In this document: one piece after another, positions 48,482 through 58,463 of the stretch
Position numbering within the stretch: the first letter of the stretch is position 1
Layout: every line of letters starts with the position of its first letter
Assembly (NCBI RefSeq): GCF_963678635.1
Contig: NC_087068.1
Coordinates: 12,837,872-12,901,871 of the forward strand
Source of the DNA: Symsagittifera roscoffensis
Lineage: Eukaryota; Xenacoelomorpha; Acoela; Convolutidae
Reading direction: 5' to 3'
Length of the DNA: 64,000 nucleotides
Made by a program: the position numbers and the translations under genes
The notes under the pieces: model-generated
The model's input: only the letters and a program-made list of their open reading frames with translations
Told to the model about the DNA's origin: nothing
Databases searched by the model: none

Positions 48482-48501
48482 GCCGATTGCTCCACAAGAG
48501 C
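48428..48501 (-). tRNA. tRNA-Asn(GTT), NA
   Basis: One D-stem mismatch (tgctcc). Confidence 0.8.
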
Positions 48502-48643
48502 TCGATAATAACTCATTTTATGAAAAAAAAATTTTTTGAGCGCCTGAAACTTATTAACCATTCTTAAAAACTCTGAAAATAACTGGCGTTTTCTAAGAAG
48601 TTAGAGTGTTTCAAAGAAATTATTATTAGAAGAAATGAAACTG

Positions 48644-48716
48644 CGCCCGACAAGGGAACCGAACCCTTTAACGTCGGATTAAAAGTCCAACGCTCTACCG
48701 ACTGAGCTAGCAGGGC
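48644..48716 (-). tRNA. Lys-derived KB, TTT
   Basis: Like 46515, with a variable-loop change. Confidence 0.5.
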
Positions 48717-48827
48717 TAAAAGATTACGCTAGTCTTTCAAATACAAGAATTCGAAGCTTTGGATCCTAAAACGAATGACTAAGTGCTCATTTTTTTGCAG
48801 AAATCTCTCATTCTGAAGTTCTGTTCT

Positions 48828-48901
48828 CGCTCCTGGGTGGGCTTAATCCACCAACCTTGGGGTTGACAGCCGAACGCGCTAGACGATTGCGCCCCAAGAG
48901 C
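48828..48901 (-). tRNA. Asn-derived NB, anticodon GTC
   Basis: NB, regional subfamily. Confidence 0.42.
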
Positions 48902-49074
48902 TCAATTCATAAGTGTCGGTTGATTTTTTTAGGCATCATTCAAGCTTTTTACATGGGTAAAACTTATTTTTGAGAGTCTGACAGTTATTAAGCATCCTTA
49001 AAAACTCTGAAAATAACTGGCGTTTTCAATGAAGTGCGATTGTTTCAAAAATTTTAATAGAAGAAATGATACTT

Positions 49075-49147
49075 CGCCCCACAAGGGACTCGAACCCTTG
49101 ACCGTTGGATGAAAATTCCATCGCTCTGCCGACTGAGCTAGCAGTGC
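49075..49147 (-). tRNA. Lys-derived KA, degenerate, TTT
   Basis: Loop ATTTTCA (A32, C37); stem and acceptor changes. Confidence 0.5.
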
Positions 49148-49288
49148 TCGAGTCTTTGGCTAGTCTTACAGACCTATTTTGTCAAATTCATGAATTGAAA
49201 TTGATAATTTAGTGCTCCTTTTTTGAAAATGATAATTTAGTGCTCTTATCTTATGCAGAAAAGTCTGATTCGGTGGTTCTGCTGTTCT

Positions 49289-49295
49289 CGCTTTA

Positions 49296-49330
<35 letters not shown>

Positions 49331-49362
49331 GCGAAGGCGCTAGCCGATTGCGCGACAAGAGC
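49289..49362 (-). tRNA. Asn-derived NA, degenerate, GTT
   Basis: 3' acceptor strand altered (cgctttaggg); D- and anticodon-stem changes. Confidence 0.48.
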
Positions 49363-49503
49363 TCAATAAATTATCATTTTATGAAAAAAAAATATCTTTT
49401 GAGCGCCTGAAACTTATTAACCATTCTTAAAAACTCTGACAATAACTGGCGTTTTCTAAGAAGTTAGAGTGTTTCAAAGAAATTAATAGAAGAAATGAAA
49501 CTG

Positions 49504-49576
49504 CGCCCGACAAGGGAACCGAACCCTTGAACGTCGGATTAAAAGTCCAACGCTCTACCGACTGAGCTAGCAGGGC
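49504..49576 (-). tRNA. Lys-derived KB, TTT
   Basis: KB with broken T-run. Confidence 0.52.
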
Positions 49577-49688
49577 TAAAAGATTACGCTAGTCTTTCAA
49601 ATACAAGAATTCGAAGCTTTGGATTCTAAAACGAATGACTAAGTGCTCATTTTTTTTGCAGAAATCTCTCATTCTGAAGTTCTGTTCT

Positions 49689-49762
49689 CGCTCCTGGGTG
49701 GGCTTAATCCACCAACCTTGGGGTTGACAGCCGAACGCGCTAGACGATTGCGCCCCAAGAGC
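49689..49762 (-). tRNA. Asn-derived NB, anticodon GTC
   Basis: NB, regional subfamily. Confidence 0.42.
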
Positions 49763-49935
49763 TCAATTCATAAGTGTCGGTTGACTTTTTTAGGCATCAT
49801 TCAAGCTTTTTACATGGGTAAAACTTATTTTTGAGAGTCTGACACTTATTAAGCATCCTTAAAAACTCTGAAAATAACTGGCGTTTTCAATGAAGTACGA
49901 TTGTTTCAAAAATTTTAATAGAAGAAATGATACTT

Positions 49936-50008
49936 CGCCCCACAAGGGACTCGAACCCTTGACCGTTGGATGAAAAGTCCAACGCTCTACCGACTGAGCT
50001 AGCAGTGC
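49936..50008 (-). tRNA. tRNA-Lys(TTT), KA variant
   Basis: Loop CTTTTCA (C37) and gcagtgc acceptor. Confidence 0.7.
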
Positions 50009-50149
50009 TCGAGTGTTTGGCTAGTCTTACAGACCTATCTTGTCAAATTCATGAATTGAAATTGATAATTTAGTGCTCCTTTTTTGAAAATGATAATATA
50101 GTGCTCTTATCTTATGCAGAAAAGACTGATTCGGTGGTTCTGCTGTTCT

Positions 50150-50223
50150 CACTTTAGGGTGGGATTGAACCACCAACCTTTCGGTTAACAGGCGAAGGCG
50201 CTAGCCGATTGCGCCACAAGAGC
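50150..50223 (-). tRNA. Asn-derived NA, degenerate, GTT
   Basis: Like 49289-49362. Confidence 0.48.
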
Positions 50224-50365
50224 TCAATAAAACATCATTTTATGAAAAAAAAATTATTTTTTGAGCGCCTGAAACTTATTAACCATTCTTAAAAACTCTG
50301 AAAATAACTGGCGTTTTCTAAGAAGTTAGAGTGTTTCAAAGAAATTAATAGAAGAAATGAAACTG

Positions 50366-50438
50366 CGCCCGACAAGGGAACCGAACCCTTGAACGTCGGA
50401 TTAAAAGTCCAACGCTCTACCGACTGAGCTAGCAGGGC
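50366..50438 (-). tRNA. Lys-derived KB, TTT
   Basis: KB with broken T-run. Confidence 0.52.
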
Positions 50439-50549
50439 TAAAAGATTAAGCTAGTCTTTCAAATACAAGAATTCGAAGCTTTGGATCCTAAAACGAATGA
50501 CTAAGTGCTCCTTTTTTTGCAGAAATCACTCATTCTGAGGTTCTGTTCT

Positions 50550-50623
50550 CGCTCCTGGGTGGGCTTAATCCACCAACCTTGGGGTTGACAGCCGAACGCG
50601 ATAGCCGATTGCGCCCCAAGAGC
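50550..50623 (-). tRNA. Asn-derived NB, anticodon GTC
   Basis: NB with D-loop change. Confidence 0.42.
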
Positions 50624-50796
50624 TCAATACATAAGTGTCGGTTGATTTTTTTAGTCATCATTCAAGCTTTGTACATGGGTAAAATTTATTTTTGAGAGTC
50701 TGACACTTATTAAGCATCCTTAAAAACTCTGAAAATAAATGGCGTTTTCAATGAAGTACGATTGTTTCAAAAATTTTAATAGAAGAAATGATACTT

Positions 50797-50869
50797 CGCC
50801 CCACAAGGGACTCGAACCCTTGACCGTTGGATTAAAAGTCCAACGCTCTACCGACTGAGCTAGCAGTGC
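50797..50869 (-). tRNA. tRNA-Lys(TTT), KA variant
   Basis: gcagtgc: one acceptor mismatch. Confidence 0.8.
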
Positions 50870-51010
50870 TTGCATGTTTTGCTAGTCTTACAGACCTATT
50901 TTGTCAAATTCAAGAATTGAAACTGATAAATTAGTGCTCCTTTTTTGAAAATGATAATTTAGTGCTTTTATCTTATGCAGAAAAGTCTGATTCTGTGATT
51001 CTGCTGTTCT

Positions 51011-51079
51011 CGCTCCTGAGTGGGCTTGAACCACCAACCTTTAACAGCCGAACGCGCTAGCCGATTGCGCCACAAGAGC
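51011..51079 (-). pseudogene. Asn-derived NA, 5-nt deletion (69 nt)
   Basis: Loss of 'cggtt' (plus strand) removes the 3' strand of the anticodon stem; GTT and the rest remain. Confidence 0.8.
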
Positions 51080-51218
51080 TCAATGAAAAATCATTTTATG
51101 AAAAAAAATTTTTTTGAGCGCCTGAAACTTATTAACCATTCTTAAAAACTCTGAAAATAACTGGCGTTTTCTACGAAGTTAGAGTGTTTCAAAAAAATTA
51201 ATAGAAGAAATGATACTG

Positions 51219-51291
51219 CGCCCGACAAGGGACTCGAACCCTTGACCGTTGGATTAAAAGTCCAACGCTCTACCGACTGAGCTAGCAGTGC
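51219..51291 (-). tRNA. Lys-derived KB/KA chimera, TTT
   Basis: KB 3' acceptor strand and flank joined to KA T arm and anticodon arm; B box restored, acceptor mismatched. Confidence 0.65.
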
Positions 51292-51432
51292 TTGCATGTT
51301 TTGCTAGTCTTACAGACCTATTTTGTCAAATTCAAGAATTGAAACTGATAATTTAGTGCTCCTTTTTTGAAAATGATAATTTTGTGCTTTTATCTTATGC
51401 AGAAAAGTCTGATTCTGTGGTTCTGCTGTTCT

Positions 51433-51501
51433 CGCTCCTGAGTGGGCTTGAACCACCAACCTTTAACAGCCGAACGCGCTAGCCGATTGCGCCACAAGAG
51501 C
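51433..51501 (-). pseudogene. Asn-derived NA, 5-nt deletion (69 nt)
   Basis: Same as 51011-51079. Confidence 0.8.
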
Positions 51502-51642
51502 TCAATGAAAAATCATTTTATGAAAAAAAAATTTTTTTGAGCGCCTGAAACTTATTAACCATTCTTAAAAACTCTGAAAATAACTGGCGTTTTCTACGAA
51601 GTTAGAGTGTTTCAAAAAAAATTAATAGAAGAAATGATACTG

Positions 51643-51715
51643 CGCCCGACAAGGGAACCGAACCCTTGAACGTCGGATTGAAAGTCCAACGCTCTACCGA
51701 CTGAGCTAGCAGGGC
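51643..51715 (-). tRNA. Lys-derived KB, anticodon TTC (Glu)
   Basis: Loop CTTTCAA would read GAA. Long T-run terminator kept. Confidence 0.55.
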
Positions 51716-51828
51716 TAAATGATTACGCTACTCTTTCAAATACAAGAATTCGAAGCTTTGGATCCTAAAACGAATGACTAAGTGCTCATTTTTTTTTGCA
51801 GAAATCTCTCATTCTGAGGTTCTGTTCT

Positions 51829-51902
51829 CGCTCCTGGGTGGGCTTAATCCACCAACCTTGTGGTTGACAGCCGAACGCGCTAGCCGGTTGCGCCCCAAGA
51901 GC
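51829..51902 (-). tRNA. Asn-derived NB, anticodon GTC
   Basis: NB with ccttgtgg and ccggtt changes. Confidence 0.42.
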
Positions 51903-52075
51903 GCTATACATAAGTGTCGGTTGATTTTTTTAGGCATCATTCAAGCTTTTTCTATGGGTAAAATTTATTTTTGAGAATCTGACACTTATTAAGCATCCTT
52001 AAAAACTCTGAAAATAACTGGCTTTTTCAATGAAGTACGATTGTTTCAAAGATTTTAATAGAAGAAATGATACTT

Positions 52076-52148
52076 CGCCCCACAAGGGACTCGAACCCTT
52101 GACCGTTGGATTAAAAGTCCAACGCTCTACCGACTGAGCTAGCAGTGC
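52076..52148 (-). tRNA. tRNA-Lys(TTT), KA variant
   Basis: gcagtgc acceptor; A-run interrupted (aaagatttt). Confidence 0.78.
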
Positions 52149-52289
52149 TTGCATGTTTTGCTAGTCTTACAGACCTATTTTGTCAAATTCAAGAATTGAA
52201 ACTGATAATTTAGTGCTCCTTTTTTGAAAATGATAATTTTGTGCTTTTATCTTATGCAGAAAAGTCTGATTCTGTGGTTCTGCTGTTCT

Positions 52290-52358
52290 CGCTCCTGAGT
52301 GGGCTTGAACCACCAACCTTTAACAGCCGAACGCGCTAGCCGATTGCGCCACAAGAGC
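52290..52358 (-). pseudogene. Asn-derived NA, 5-nt deletion (69 nt)
   Basis: Same as 51011-51079. Confidence 0.8.
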
Positions 52359-52499
52359 TCAATGAAAAATCATTTTATGAAAAAAAAATTTTTTTGAGCG
52401 CCTGAAACTTATTAACCATTCTTAAAAACTCTGAAAATAACTGGCGTTTTCTACGAAGTTAGAGTGTTTCAAAAAAAATTAATAGAAGAAATGATACTG

Positions 52500-52572
52500 C
52501 GCCCGACAAGGGAACCGAACCCTTGAACGTCGGATTGAAAGTCCAACGCTCTACCGACTGAGCTAGCAGGGC
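52500..52572 (-). tRNA. Lys-derived KB, anticodon TTC (Glu)
   Basis: Duplicate of 51643-51715; first gene of the 2.98-kb unit. Confidence 0.55.
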
Positions 52573-52685
52573 TAAATGATTACGCTACTCTTTCAAATAC
52601 AAGAATTCGAAGCTTTGGATCCTAAAACGAATGACTAAGTGCTCATTTTTTTTTGCAGAAATCTCTCATTCTGAGGTTCTGTTCT

Positions 52686-52759
52686 CGCTCCTGGGTGGGC
52701 TTAATCCACCAACCTTGTGGTTGACAGCCGAACGCGCTAGCCGGTTGCGCCCCAAGAGC
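52686..52759 (-). tRNA. Asn-derived NB, anticodon GTC
   Basis: Duplicate of 51829-51902. Confidence 0.42.
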
Positions 52760-52932
52760 GCTATACATAAGTGTCGGTTGATTTTTTTAGGCATCATTCA
52801 AGCTTTTTCTATGGGTAAAATTTATTTTTGAGAATCTGACACTTATTAAGCATCCTTAAAAACTCTGAAAATAACTGGCTTTTTCAATGAAGTACGATTG
52901 TTTCAAAGATTTTAATAGAAGAAATGATACTT

Positions 52933-53005
52933 CGCCCCACAAGGGACTCGAACCCTTGACCGTTGGATTAAAAGTCCAACGCTCTACCGACTGAGCTAGC
53001 AGGGC
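52933..53005 (-). tRNA. tRNA-Lys(TTT), KA
   Basis: Intact body; A-run interrupted. Confidence 0.88.
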
Positions 53006-53146
53006 TCGAATGTTTGGCTAATCTTACAGACCTATTTTGTCAAGTTCAAGAATTGAAATTCATAATTTAGTGCTCCTATTTTGAAATTGATAATTTAGTG
53101 CTCTTATCTTTTGCAGAAAAGTCTGATTCTGTGGTTCTGCTGTTCT

Positions 53147-53153
53147 CGCTCCT

Positions 53154-53193
<40 letters not shown>

Positions 53194-53220
53194 AGCGCTA
53201 GCCGATTGCGCCACAAGAGC
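53147..53220 (-). tRNA. tRNA-Asn(GTT), NA
   Basis: NA with one base changed at the stem junction (gaaagcgc). Confidence 0.87.
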
Positions 53221-53360
53221 TCAATAAAAAATCATTTTATGAAAAAAAATTATTTTTGAGCGCCTGAAACTTATTAACCATTCTTAAAAACTCTGAAAAT
53301 AACTGGCGTTTTCTAAGAAGTTAGAGTGTTTCAAAAAAATTGATAGAAGAAATGAAACTG
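53221..53360. other. Exemplar spacer between NA and KB
   Basis: The 5' flank of NA is AT-rich, with a TATA-like ATAAAA on the minus strand about 15-20 bp upstream of the gene. The KB end holds an A-run on the plus strand that reads as a T-run terminator. The middle part is homologous to the NB-KA spacer. Confidence 0.6.
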
Positions 53361-53433
53361 CGCCCGACTAGGGAACCGAACCCTTGAACGTCGGATTAAA
53401 AGTCCAACGCTCTACCGACTAAGCTAGCAGGGC
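53361..53433 (-). tRNA. Lys-derived KB, TTT
   Basis: KB with T-stem (ctaggg) and A-box (ctaagc) changes. Confidence 0.48.
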
Positions 53434-53544
53434 TTAAAGGATACGCTAGTCTTTCAAATACAAGAATTCGAAGCTTTAGATCCTAAAACGAATGACTAAG
53501 TGCTCTTTTTTTTGCACAAATCTCTCATTCTGAGGTTCTGTTCT

Positions 53545-53618
53545 CGCTCCTGGGTGGGCTTAATCCACCAACCTGTGGGTTGACAGCCGAACGCGCTAGC
53601 CGATTGCGCCCCAAGAGC
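53545..53618 (-). tRNA. Asn-derived NB, anticodon GTC
   Basis: NB with cctgtgggtt; flank reads gcacaaat. Confidence 0.43.
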
Positions 53619-53791
53619 TCTATACATAAGTGTCGGTTGATTTTTTTAGGCATCATTCAAGCTTTTTCCATGGGTAAAATTTATTTTTGAAAGTCTGACA
53701 CTTATTAAGCATCCTTAAAAACTCTGAAAATAACTGGCGTTTTCAATGAAGTACGATTGTTTCAAAAATTTTAATAGAAGAAATGATACTT

Positions 53792-53864
53792 CGCTCCTCA
53801 AGGGACTCGAACCTTTGACCGTTGGTTTAAAAGTCCAACGCTCTACCGACTGAGCTAGCAGGGC
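53792..53864 (-). tRNA. Lys-derived KA, TTT, loop-closing mismatch
   Basis: A-A closes the anticodon loop (ttggttt); acceptor and T-stem changes (cgctcctc). Confidence 0.6.
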
Positions 53865-54005
53865 TCGAATGTTTGGCTAATCTTACAGACCTATTTTGTC
53901 AAATTCAAGAATTGAAATTGATAATTTAGTGCTCCTATTTTCAAATTGATAATATAGTACTCTAATCTTTTGCAGAAAAGTCTGATTCTGTGGTTCTTCT
54001 GTTCT

Positions 54006-54012
54006 CGCTCCT

Positions 54013-54047
<35 letters not shown>

Positions 54048-54079
54048 ACGACCGCGCTAGCCGATTGCGCCACAAGAGC
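54006..54079 (-). tRNA. tRNA-Asn(GTT), NA variant
   Basis: Anticodon-stem changes (cagacgacc). Confidence 0.7.
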
Positions 54080-54218
54080 TCGATGAAAACTCATTTTGTT
54101 AAAAAAATTTATTTTTGAGCGCCTGAAACTTATTAAACATTCTTAAAACTCTGAAAATAACTGGCGTTTTCTAAGAAGTTAGAGTGTTTCAAAAAAATTG
54201 ATAGAAGAAATGATACTT

Positions 54219-54291
54219 CGCGCCACAAGGGACTCGAACCCTTGACCGTCGGATTAAAAGTCCAACGCTCTACCGACTAAGCTAGCAGGGC
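54219..54291 (-). tRNA. Lys-derived KA/KB chimera, TTT
   Basis: KA T arm with KB-like stem (TCCGA) and A-box change; acceptor cgcgccac. Confidence 0.65.
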
Positions 54292-54401
54292 TTAAAGAAT
54301 ACGCTAGTCTTTCAAATACAAGAATTCGAAGCTTTAGATCCTAAAACGAATGACTAAGTGCTCTTTTTTTGCACAAATCTCTCATTCTGAGGTTCTGTTC
54401 T

Positions 54402-54462
54402 CGCTCCTGGGTGGGCTTAATCCACCAACTTGTGGGTTGACAGCCGATTGCGCCCCAAGAGC
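54402..54462 (-). pseudogene. Asn-derived NB, 13-nt deletion (61 nt)
   Basis: Loss of the same 13-nt unit as in the NA copies at 760, 5557 and 6562. Confidence 0.85.
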
Positions 54463-54635
54463 TCTATACATAAGTGTCGGTTGATTTGTTTAGGCATCAT
54501 TCAAGCTTTTTCCATGGGTAAAATTTATTTTTGAGAGTCTGACACTTATTAAGCATCCTTAAAAACTCTGAAAATAACTGGCGTTTTCAATGAAGTACGA
54601 TTGTTTCAAAAATTTTAATAGAAAAAATGATACTT

Positions 54636-54708
54636 CGCCCCTGAAGGGACTCGAACCTTTGACCGTTGGTTTAAAAGTCCAACGCTCTACCGACTGAGCT
54701 AGCAGGGC
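54636..54708 (-). tRNA. Lys-derived KA, TTT, loop-closing mismatch
   Basis: Like 53792 with acceptor cgcccctg. Confidence 0.6.
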
Positions 54709-54849
54709 TCGAATGTTTGGTTAATGTTACAGACCTATTTTGTCAAATTCAAGAATTGAAACTGATAATTTAGTGCTCCTTTTTTGAAAATGATAATTTA
54801 GTGCTTTTATCTTATGCAGAAAAGTCTGATTCTGTGATTCTGCTGTTCT

Positions 54850-54918
54850 CGCTCCTGAGTGGGCTTGAACCACCAACCTTTAACAGCCGAACGCGCTAGC
54901 CGATTGCGCCACAAGAGC
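54850..54918 (-). pseudogene. Asn-derived NA, 5-nt deletion (69 nt)
   Basis: Same as 51011-51079. Confidence 0.8.
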
Positions 54919-55058
54919 TCAATGAAAAATCATTTTATGAAAAAAAAATTTTTTTGAGCGCCTGAAACTTATTAACCATTCTTAAAAACTCTGAAAATAA
55001 CTGGCGTTTTCTACGAAGTTAGAGTGTTTCAAAAAAATTAATAGAAGAAATGATACTG

Positions 55059-55131
55059 CGCCCGACAAGGGACTCGAACCCTTGACCGTTGGATTAAAAG
55101 TCCAACGCTCTACCGACTGAGCTAGCAGTGC
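55059..55131 (-). tRNA. Lys-derived KB/KA chimera, TTT
   Basis: Same as 51219-51291. Confidence 0.65.
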
Positions 55132-55272
55132 TTGCATGTTTTGCTAGTCTTACAGACCTATTTTGTCAAATTCAAGAATTGAAACTGATAATTTAGTGCT
55201 CCTTTTTTGAAAATGATAATTTAGTGCTTTTATCTTATGCAGAAAAGTCTGATTCTGTGGTTCTGCTGTTCT

Positions 55273-55341
55273 CGCTCCTGAGTGGGCTTGAACCACCAAC
55301 CTTTAACAGCCGAACGCGCTAGCCGATTGCGCCACAAGAGC
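55273..55341 (-). pseudogene. Asn-derived NA, 5-nt deletion (69 nt)
   Basis: Same as 51011-51079. Confidence 0.8.
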
Positions 55342-55482
55342 TCTATGAAAAATCATTTTATGAAAAAAAAATTTTTTTGAGCGCCTGAAACTTATTAACC
55401 ATTCTTAAAAACTCTGAAAATAACTGGCGTTTTCTACGAAGTTAGAGTGTTTCAAAAAAAATTAATAGAAGAAATGATACTG

Positions 55483-55555
55483 CGCCCGACAAGGGAACCG
55501 AACCCTTGAACGTCGGATTGAAAGTCCAACGCTCTACCGACTGAGCTAGCAGGGC
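55483..55555 (-). tRNA. Lys-derived KB, anticodon TTC (Glu)
   Basis: Starts the second 2.98-kb unit. Confidence 0.55.
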
Positions 55556-55668
55556 TAAATGATTACGCTACTCTTTCAAATACAAGAATTCGAAGCTTTG
55601 GATCCTAAAACGAATGACTAAGTGCTCATTTTTTTTTGCAGAAATCTCTCATTCTGAGGTTCTGTTCT

Positions 55669-55742
55669 CGCTCCTGGGTGGGCTTAATCCACCAACCTTG
55701 TGGTTGACAGCCGAACGCGCTAGCCGGTTGCGCCCCAAGAGC
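55669..55742 (-). tRNA. Asn-derived NB, anticodon GTC
   Basis: Duplicate of 52686-52759. Confidence 0.42.
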
Positions 55743-55915
55743 GCTATACATAAGTGTCGGTTGATTTTTTTAGGCATCATTCAAGCTTTTTCTATGGGTA
55801 AAATTTATTTTTGAGAATCTGACACTTATTAAGCATCCTTAAAAACTCTGAAAATAACTGGCTTTTTCAATGAAGTACGATTGTTTCAAAGATTTTAATA
55901 GAAGAAATGATACTT

Positions 55916-55988
55916 CGCCCCACAAGGGACTCGAACCCTTGACCGTTGGATTAAAAGTCCAACGCTCTACCGACTGAGCTAGCAGGGC
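55916..55988 (-). tRNA. tRNA-Lys(TTT), KA
   Basis: Duplicate of 52933-53005. Confidence 0.88.
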
Positions 55989-56129
55989 TCGAATGTTTGG
56001 CTAATCTTACAGACCTATTTTGTCAAATTCAAGAATTGAAATTCATAATTTAGTGCTCCTATTTTGAAATTGATAATTTAGTGCTCTTATCTTTTGCAGA
56101 AAAGTCTGATTCTGTGGTTCTGCTGTTCT

Positions 56130-56136
56130 CGCTCTT

Positions 56137-56176
<40 letters not shown>

Positions 56177-56203
56177 AGCGCTAGCCGATTGCGCCACAAG
56201 AGC
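56130..56203 (-). tRNA. tRNA-Asn(GTT), NA
   Basis: Duplicate of 53147-53220 with one further acceptor change. Confidence 0.85.
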
Positions 56204-56343
56204 TCAATAAAAAATCATTTTATGAAAAAAAATTATTTTTGAGCGCCTGAAACTTATTAACCATTCTTAAAAACTCTGAAAATAACTGGCGTTTTCTAAG
56301 AAGTTAGAGTGTTTCAAAAAAATTGATAGAAGAAATGAAACTG

Positions 56344-56416
56344 CGCCCGACTAGGGAACCGAACCCTTGAACGTCGGATTAAAAGTCCAACGCTCTACCG
56401 ACTAAGCTAGCAGGGC
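56344..56416 (-). tRNA. Lys-derived KB, TTT
   Basis: Duplicate of 53361-53433. Confidence 0.48.
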
Positions 56417-56527
56417 TTAAAGGATACGCTAGTCTTTCAAATACAAGAATTCGAAGCTTTAGATCCTAAAACGAATGACTAAGTGCTCTTTTTTTTGCAC
56501 AAATCTCTCATTCTGAGGTTCTGTTCT

Positions 56528-56601
56528 CGCTCCTGGGTGGGCTTAATCCACCAACCTGTGGGTTGACAGCCGAACGCGCTAGCCGATTGCGCCCCAAGAG
56601 C
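56528..56601 (-). tRNA. Asn-derived NB, anticodon GTC
   Basis: Duplicate of 53545-53618. Confidence 0.43.
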
Positions 56602-56774
56602 TCTATACATAAGTGTCGGTTGATTTTTTTAGGCATCATTCAAGCTTTTTCCATGGGTAAAATTTATTTTTGAAAGTCTGACACTTATTAAGCATCCTTA
56701 AAAACTCTGAAAATAACTGGCGTTTTCAATGAAGTACGATTGTTTCAAAAATTTTAATAGAAGAAATGATACTT

Positions 56775-56847
56775 CGCTCCTCAAGGGACTCGAACCTTTG
56801 ACCGTTGGTTTAAAAGTCCAACGCTCTACCGACTGAGCTAGCAGGGC
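56775..56847 (-). tRNA. Lys-derived KA, TTT, loop-closing mismatch
   Basis: Duplicate of 53792-53864. Confidence 0.6.
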
Positions 56848-56988
56848 TCGAATGTTTGGCTAATCTTACAGACCTATTTTGTCAAATTCAAGAATTGAAA
56901 TTGATAATTTAGTGCTCCTATTTTCAAATTGATAATATAGTACTCTAATCTTTTGCAGAAAAGTCTGATTCTGTGGTTCTTCTGTTCT

Positions 56989-56995
56989 CGCTCCT

Positions 56996-57042
<47 letters not shown>

Positions 57043-57062
57043 GCCGATTGCGCCACAAGAGC
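56989..57062 (-). tRNA. tRNA-Asn(GTT), NA
   Basis: Intact NA copy. Confidence 0.92.
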
Positions 57063-57201
57063 TTGATGAAAACTCATTTTATTAAAAAAATTTATTTTTG
57101 AGCGCCTGAAACTTATTAACCATTCTTAAAACTCTGAAAATAACTGGCGTTTTCTAAGAAGTTAGAGTGTTTCAAAAAAATTGATAGAAGAAATGATACT
57201 T

Positions 57202-57274
57202 CGCGCCACAAGGGACTCGAACCCTTGACCGTCGGATTAAAAGTCCAACGCTCTACCGACTAAGCTAGCAGGGC
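57202..57274 (-). tRNA. Lys-derived KA/KB chimera, TTT
   Basis: Duplicate of 54219-54291. Confidence 0.65.
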
Positions 57275-57384
57275 TTAAAGAATACGCTAGTCTTTCAAAT
57301 ACAAGAATTCGAAGCTTTAGATCCTAAAACGAATGACTAAGTGCTCTTTTTTTGCACAAATCTCTCATTCTGAGGTTCTGTTCT

Positions 57385-57445
57385 CGCTCCTGGGTGGGCT
57401 TAATCCACCAACTTGTGGGTTGACAGCCGATTGCGCCCCAAGAGC
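57385..57445 (-). pseudogene. Asn-derived NB, 13-nt deletion (61 nt)
   Basis: Duplicate of 54402-54462. Confidence 0.85.
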
Positions 57446-57618
57446 TCTATACATAAGTGTCGGTTGATTTGTTTAGGCATCATTCAAGCTTTTTCCATGG
57501 GTAAAATTTATTTTTGAGAGTCTGACACTTATTAAGCATCCTTAAAAACTCTGAAAATAACTGGCGTTTTCAATGAAGTACGATTGTTTCAAAAATTTTA
57601 ATAGAAAAAATGATACTT

Positions 57619-57691
57619 CGCCCCTGAAGGGACTCGAACCTTTGACCGTTGGTTTAAAAGTCCAACGCTCTACCGACTGAGCTAGCAGGGC
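57619..57691 (-). tRNA. Lys-derived KA, TTT, loop-closing mismatch
   Basis: Duplicate of 54636-54708. Confidence 0.6.
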
Positions 57692-57832
57692 TCGAATGTT
57701 TGGTTAATGTTACAGACCTATTTTGTCAAATTCAAGAATTGAAACTGATAATTTAGTGCTCCTTTTTTGAAAATGATAATTTAGTGCTTTTATCTTATGC
57801 AGAAAAGTCTGATTCTGTGGTTCTGCTGTTCT

Positions 57833-57901
57833 CGCTCCTGAGTGGGCTTGAACCACCAACCTTTAACAGCCGAACGCGCTAGCCGATTGCGCCACAAGAG
57901 C
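57833..57901 (-). pseudogene. Asn-derived NA, 5-nt deletion (69 nt)
   Basis: Same as 51011-51079. Confidence 0.8.
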
Positions 57902-58040
57902 TCAATGAAAAATCATTTTATGAAAAAAAAATTTTTTGAGCGCCTGAAACTTATTAACCATTCTTAAAAACTCTGAAAATAACTGGCGTTTTCTACGAAG
58001 TTAGAGTGTTTCAAAAAAATTAATAGAAGAAATGATACTG

Positions 58041-58113
58041 CGCCCGACAAGGGACTCGAACCCTTGACCGTTGGATTAAAAGTCCAACTCTCTACCGACT
58101 GAGCTAGCAGTGC
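58041..58113 (-). tRNA. Lys-derived KB/KA chimera, TTT
   Basis: Like 55059 with one D-stem change. Confidence 0.62.
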
Positions 58114-58254
58114 TTGCATGTTTTGCTAGTCTTACAGACCTATTTTGTCAAATTCAAGAATTGAAACTGATAATTTAGTGCTCCTTTTTTGAAAATGATA
58201 ATTTAGTGCTTTTATCTTATGCAGAAAAGTCTGATTCTGTGGTTCTGCTGTTCT

Positions 58255-58323
58255 CGCTCCTGAGTGGGCTTGAACCACCAACCTTTAACAGCCGAACGCG
58301 CTAGCCGATTGCGCCACAAGAGC
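58255..58323 (-). pseudogene. Asn-derived NA, 5-nt deletion (69 nt)
   Basis: Same as 51011-51079. Confidence 0.8.
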
Positions 58324-58463
58324 TCAATGAAAAATCATTTTATGAAAAAAAATTTTTTTGAGCGCCTGAAACTTATTAACCATTCTTAAAAACTCTGAAA
58401 ATAACTGGCGTTTTCTACGAAGTTAGAGTGTTTCAAAAAAAATTAATAGAAGAAATGATACTG

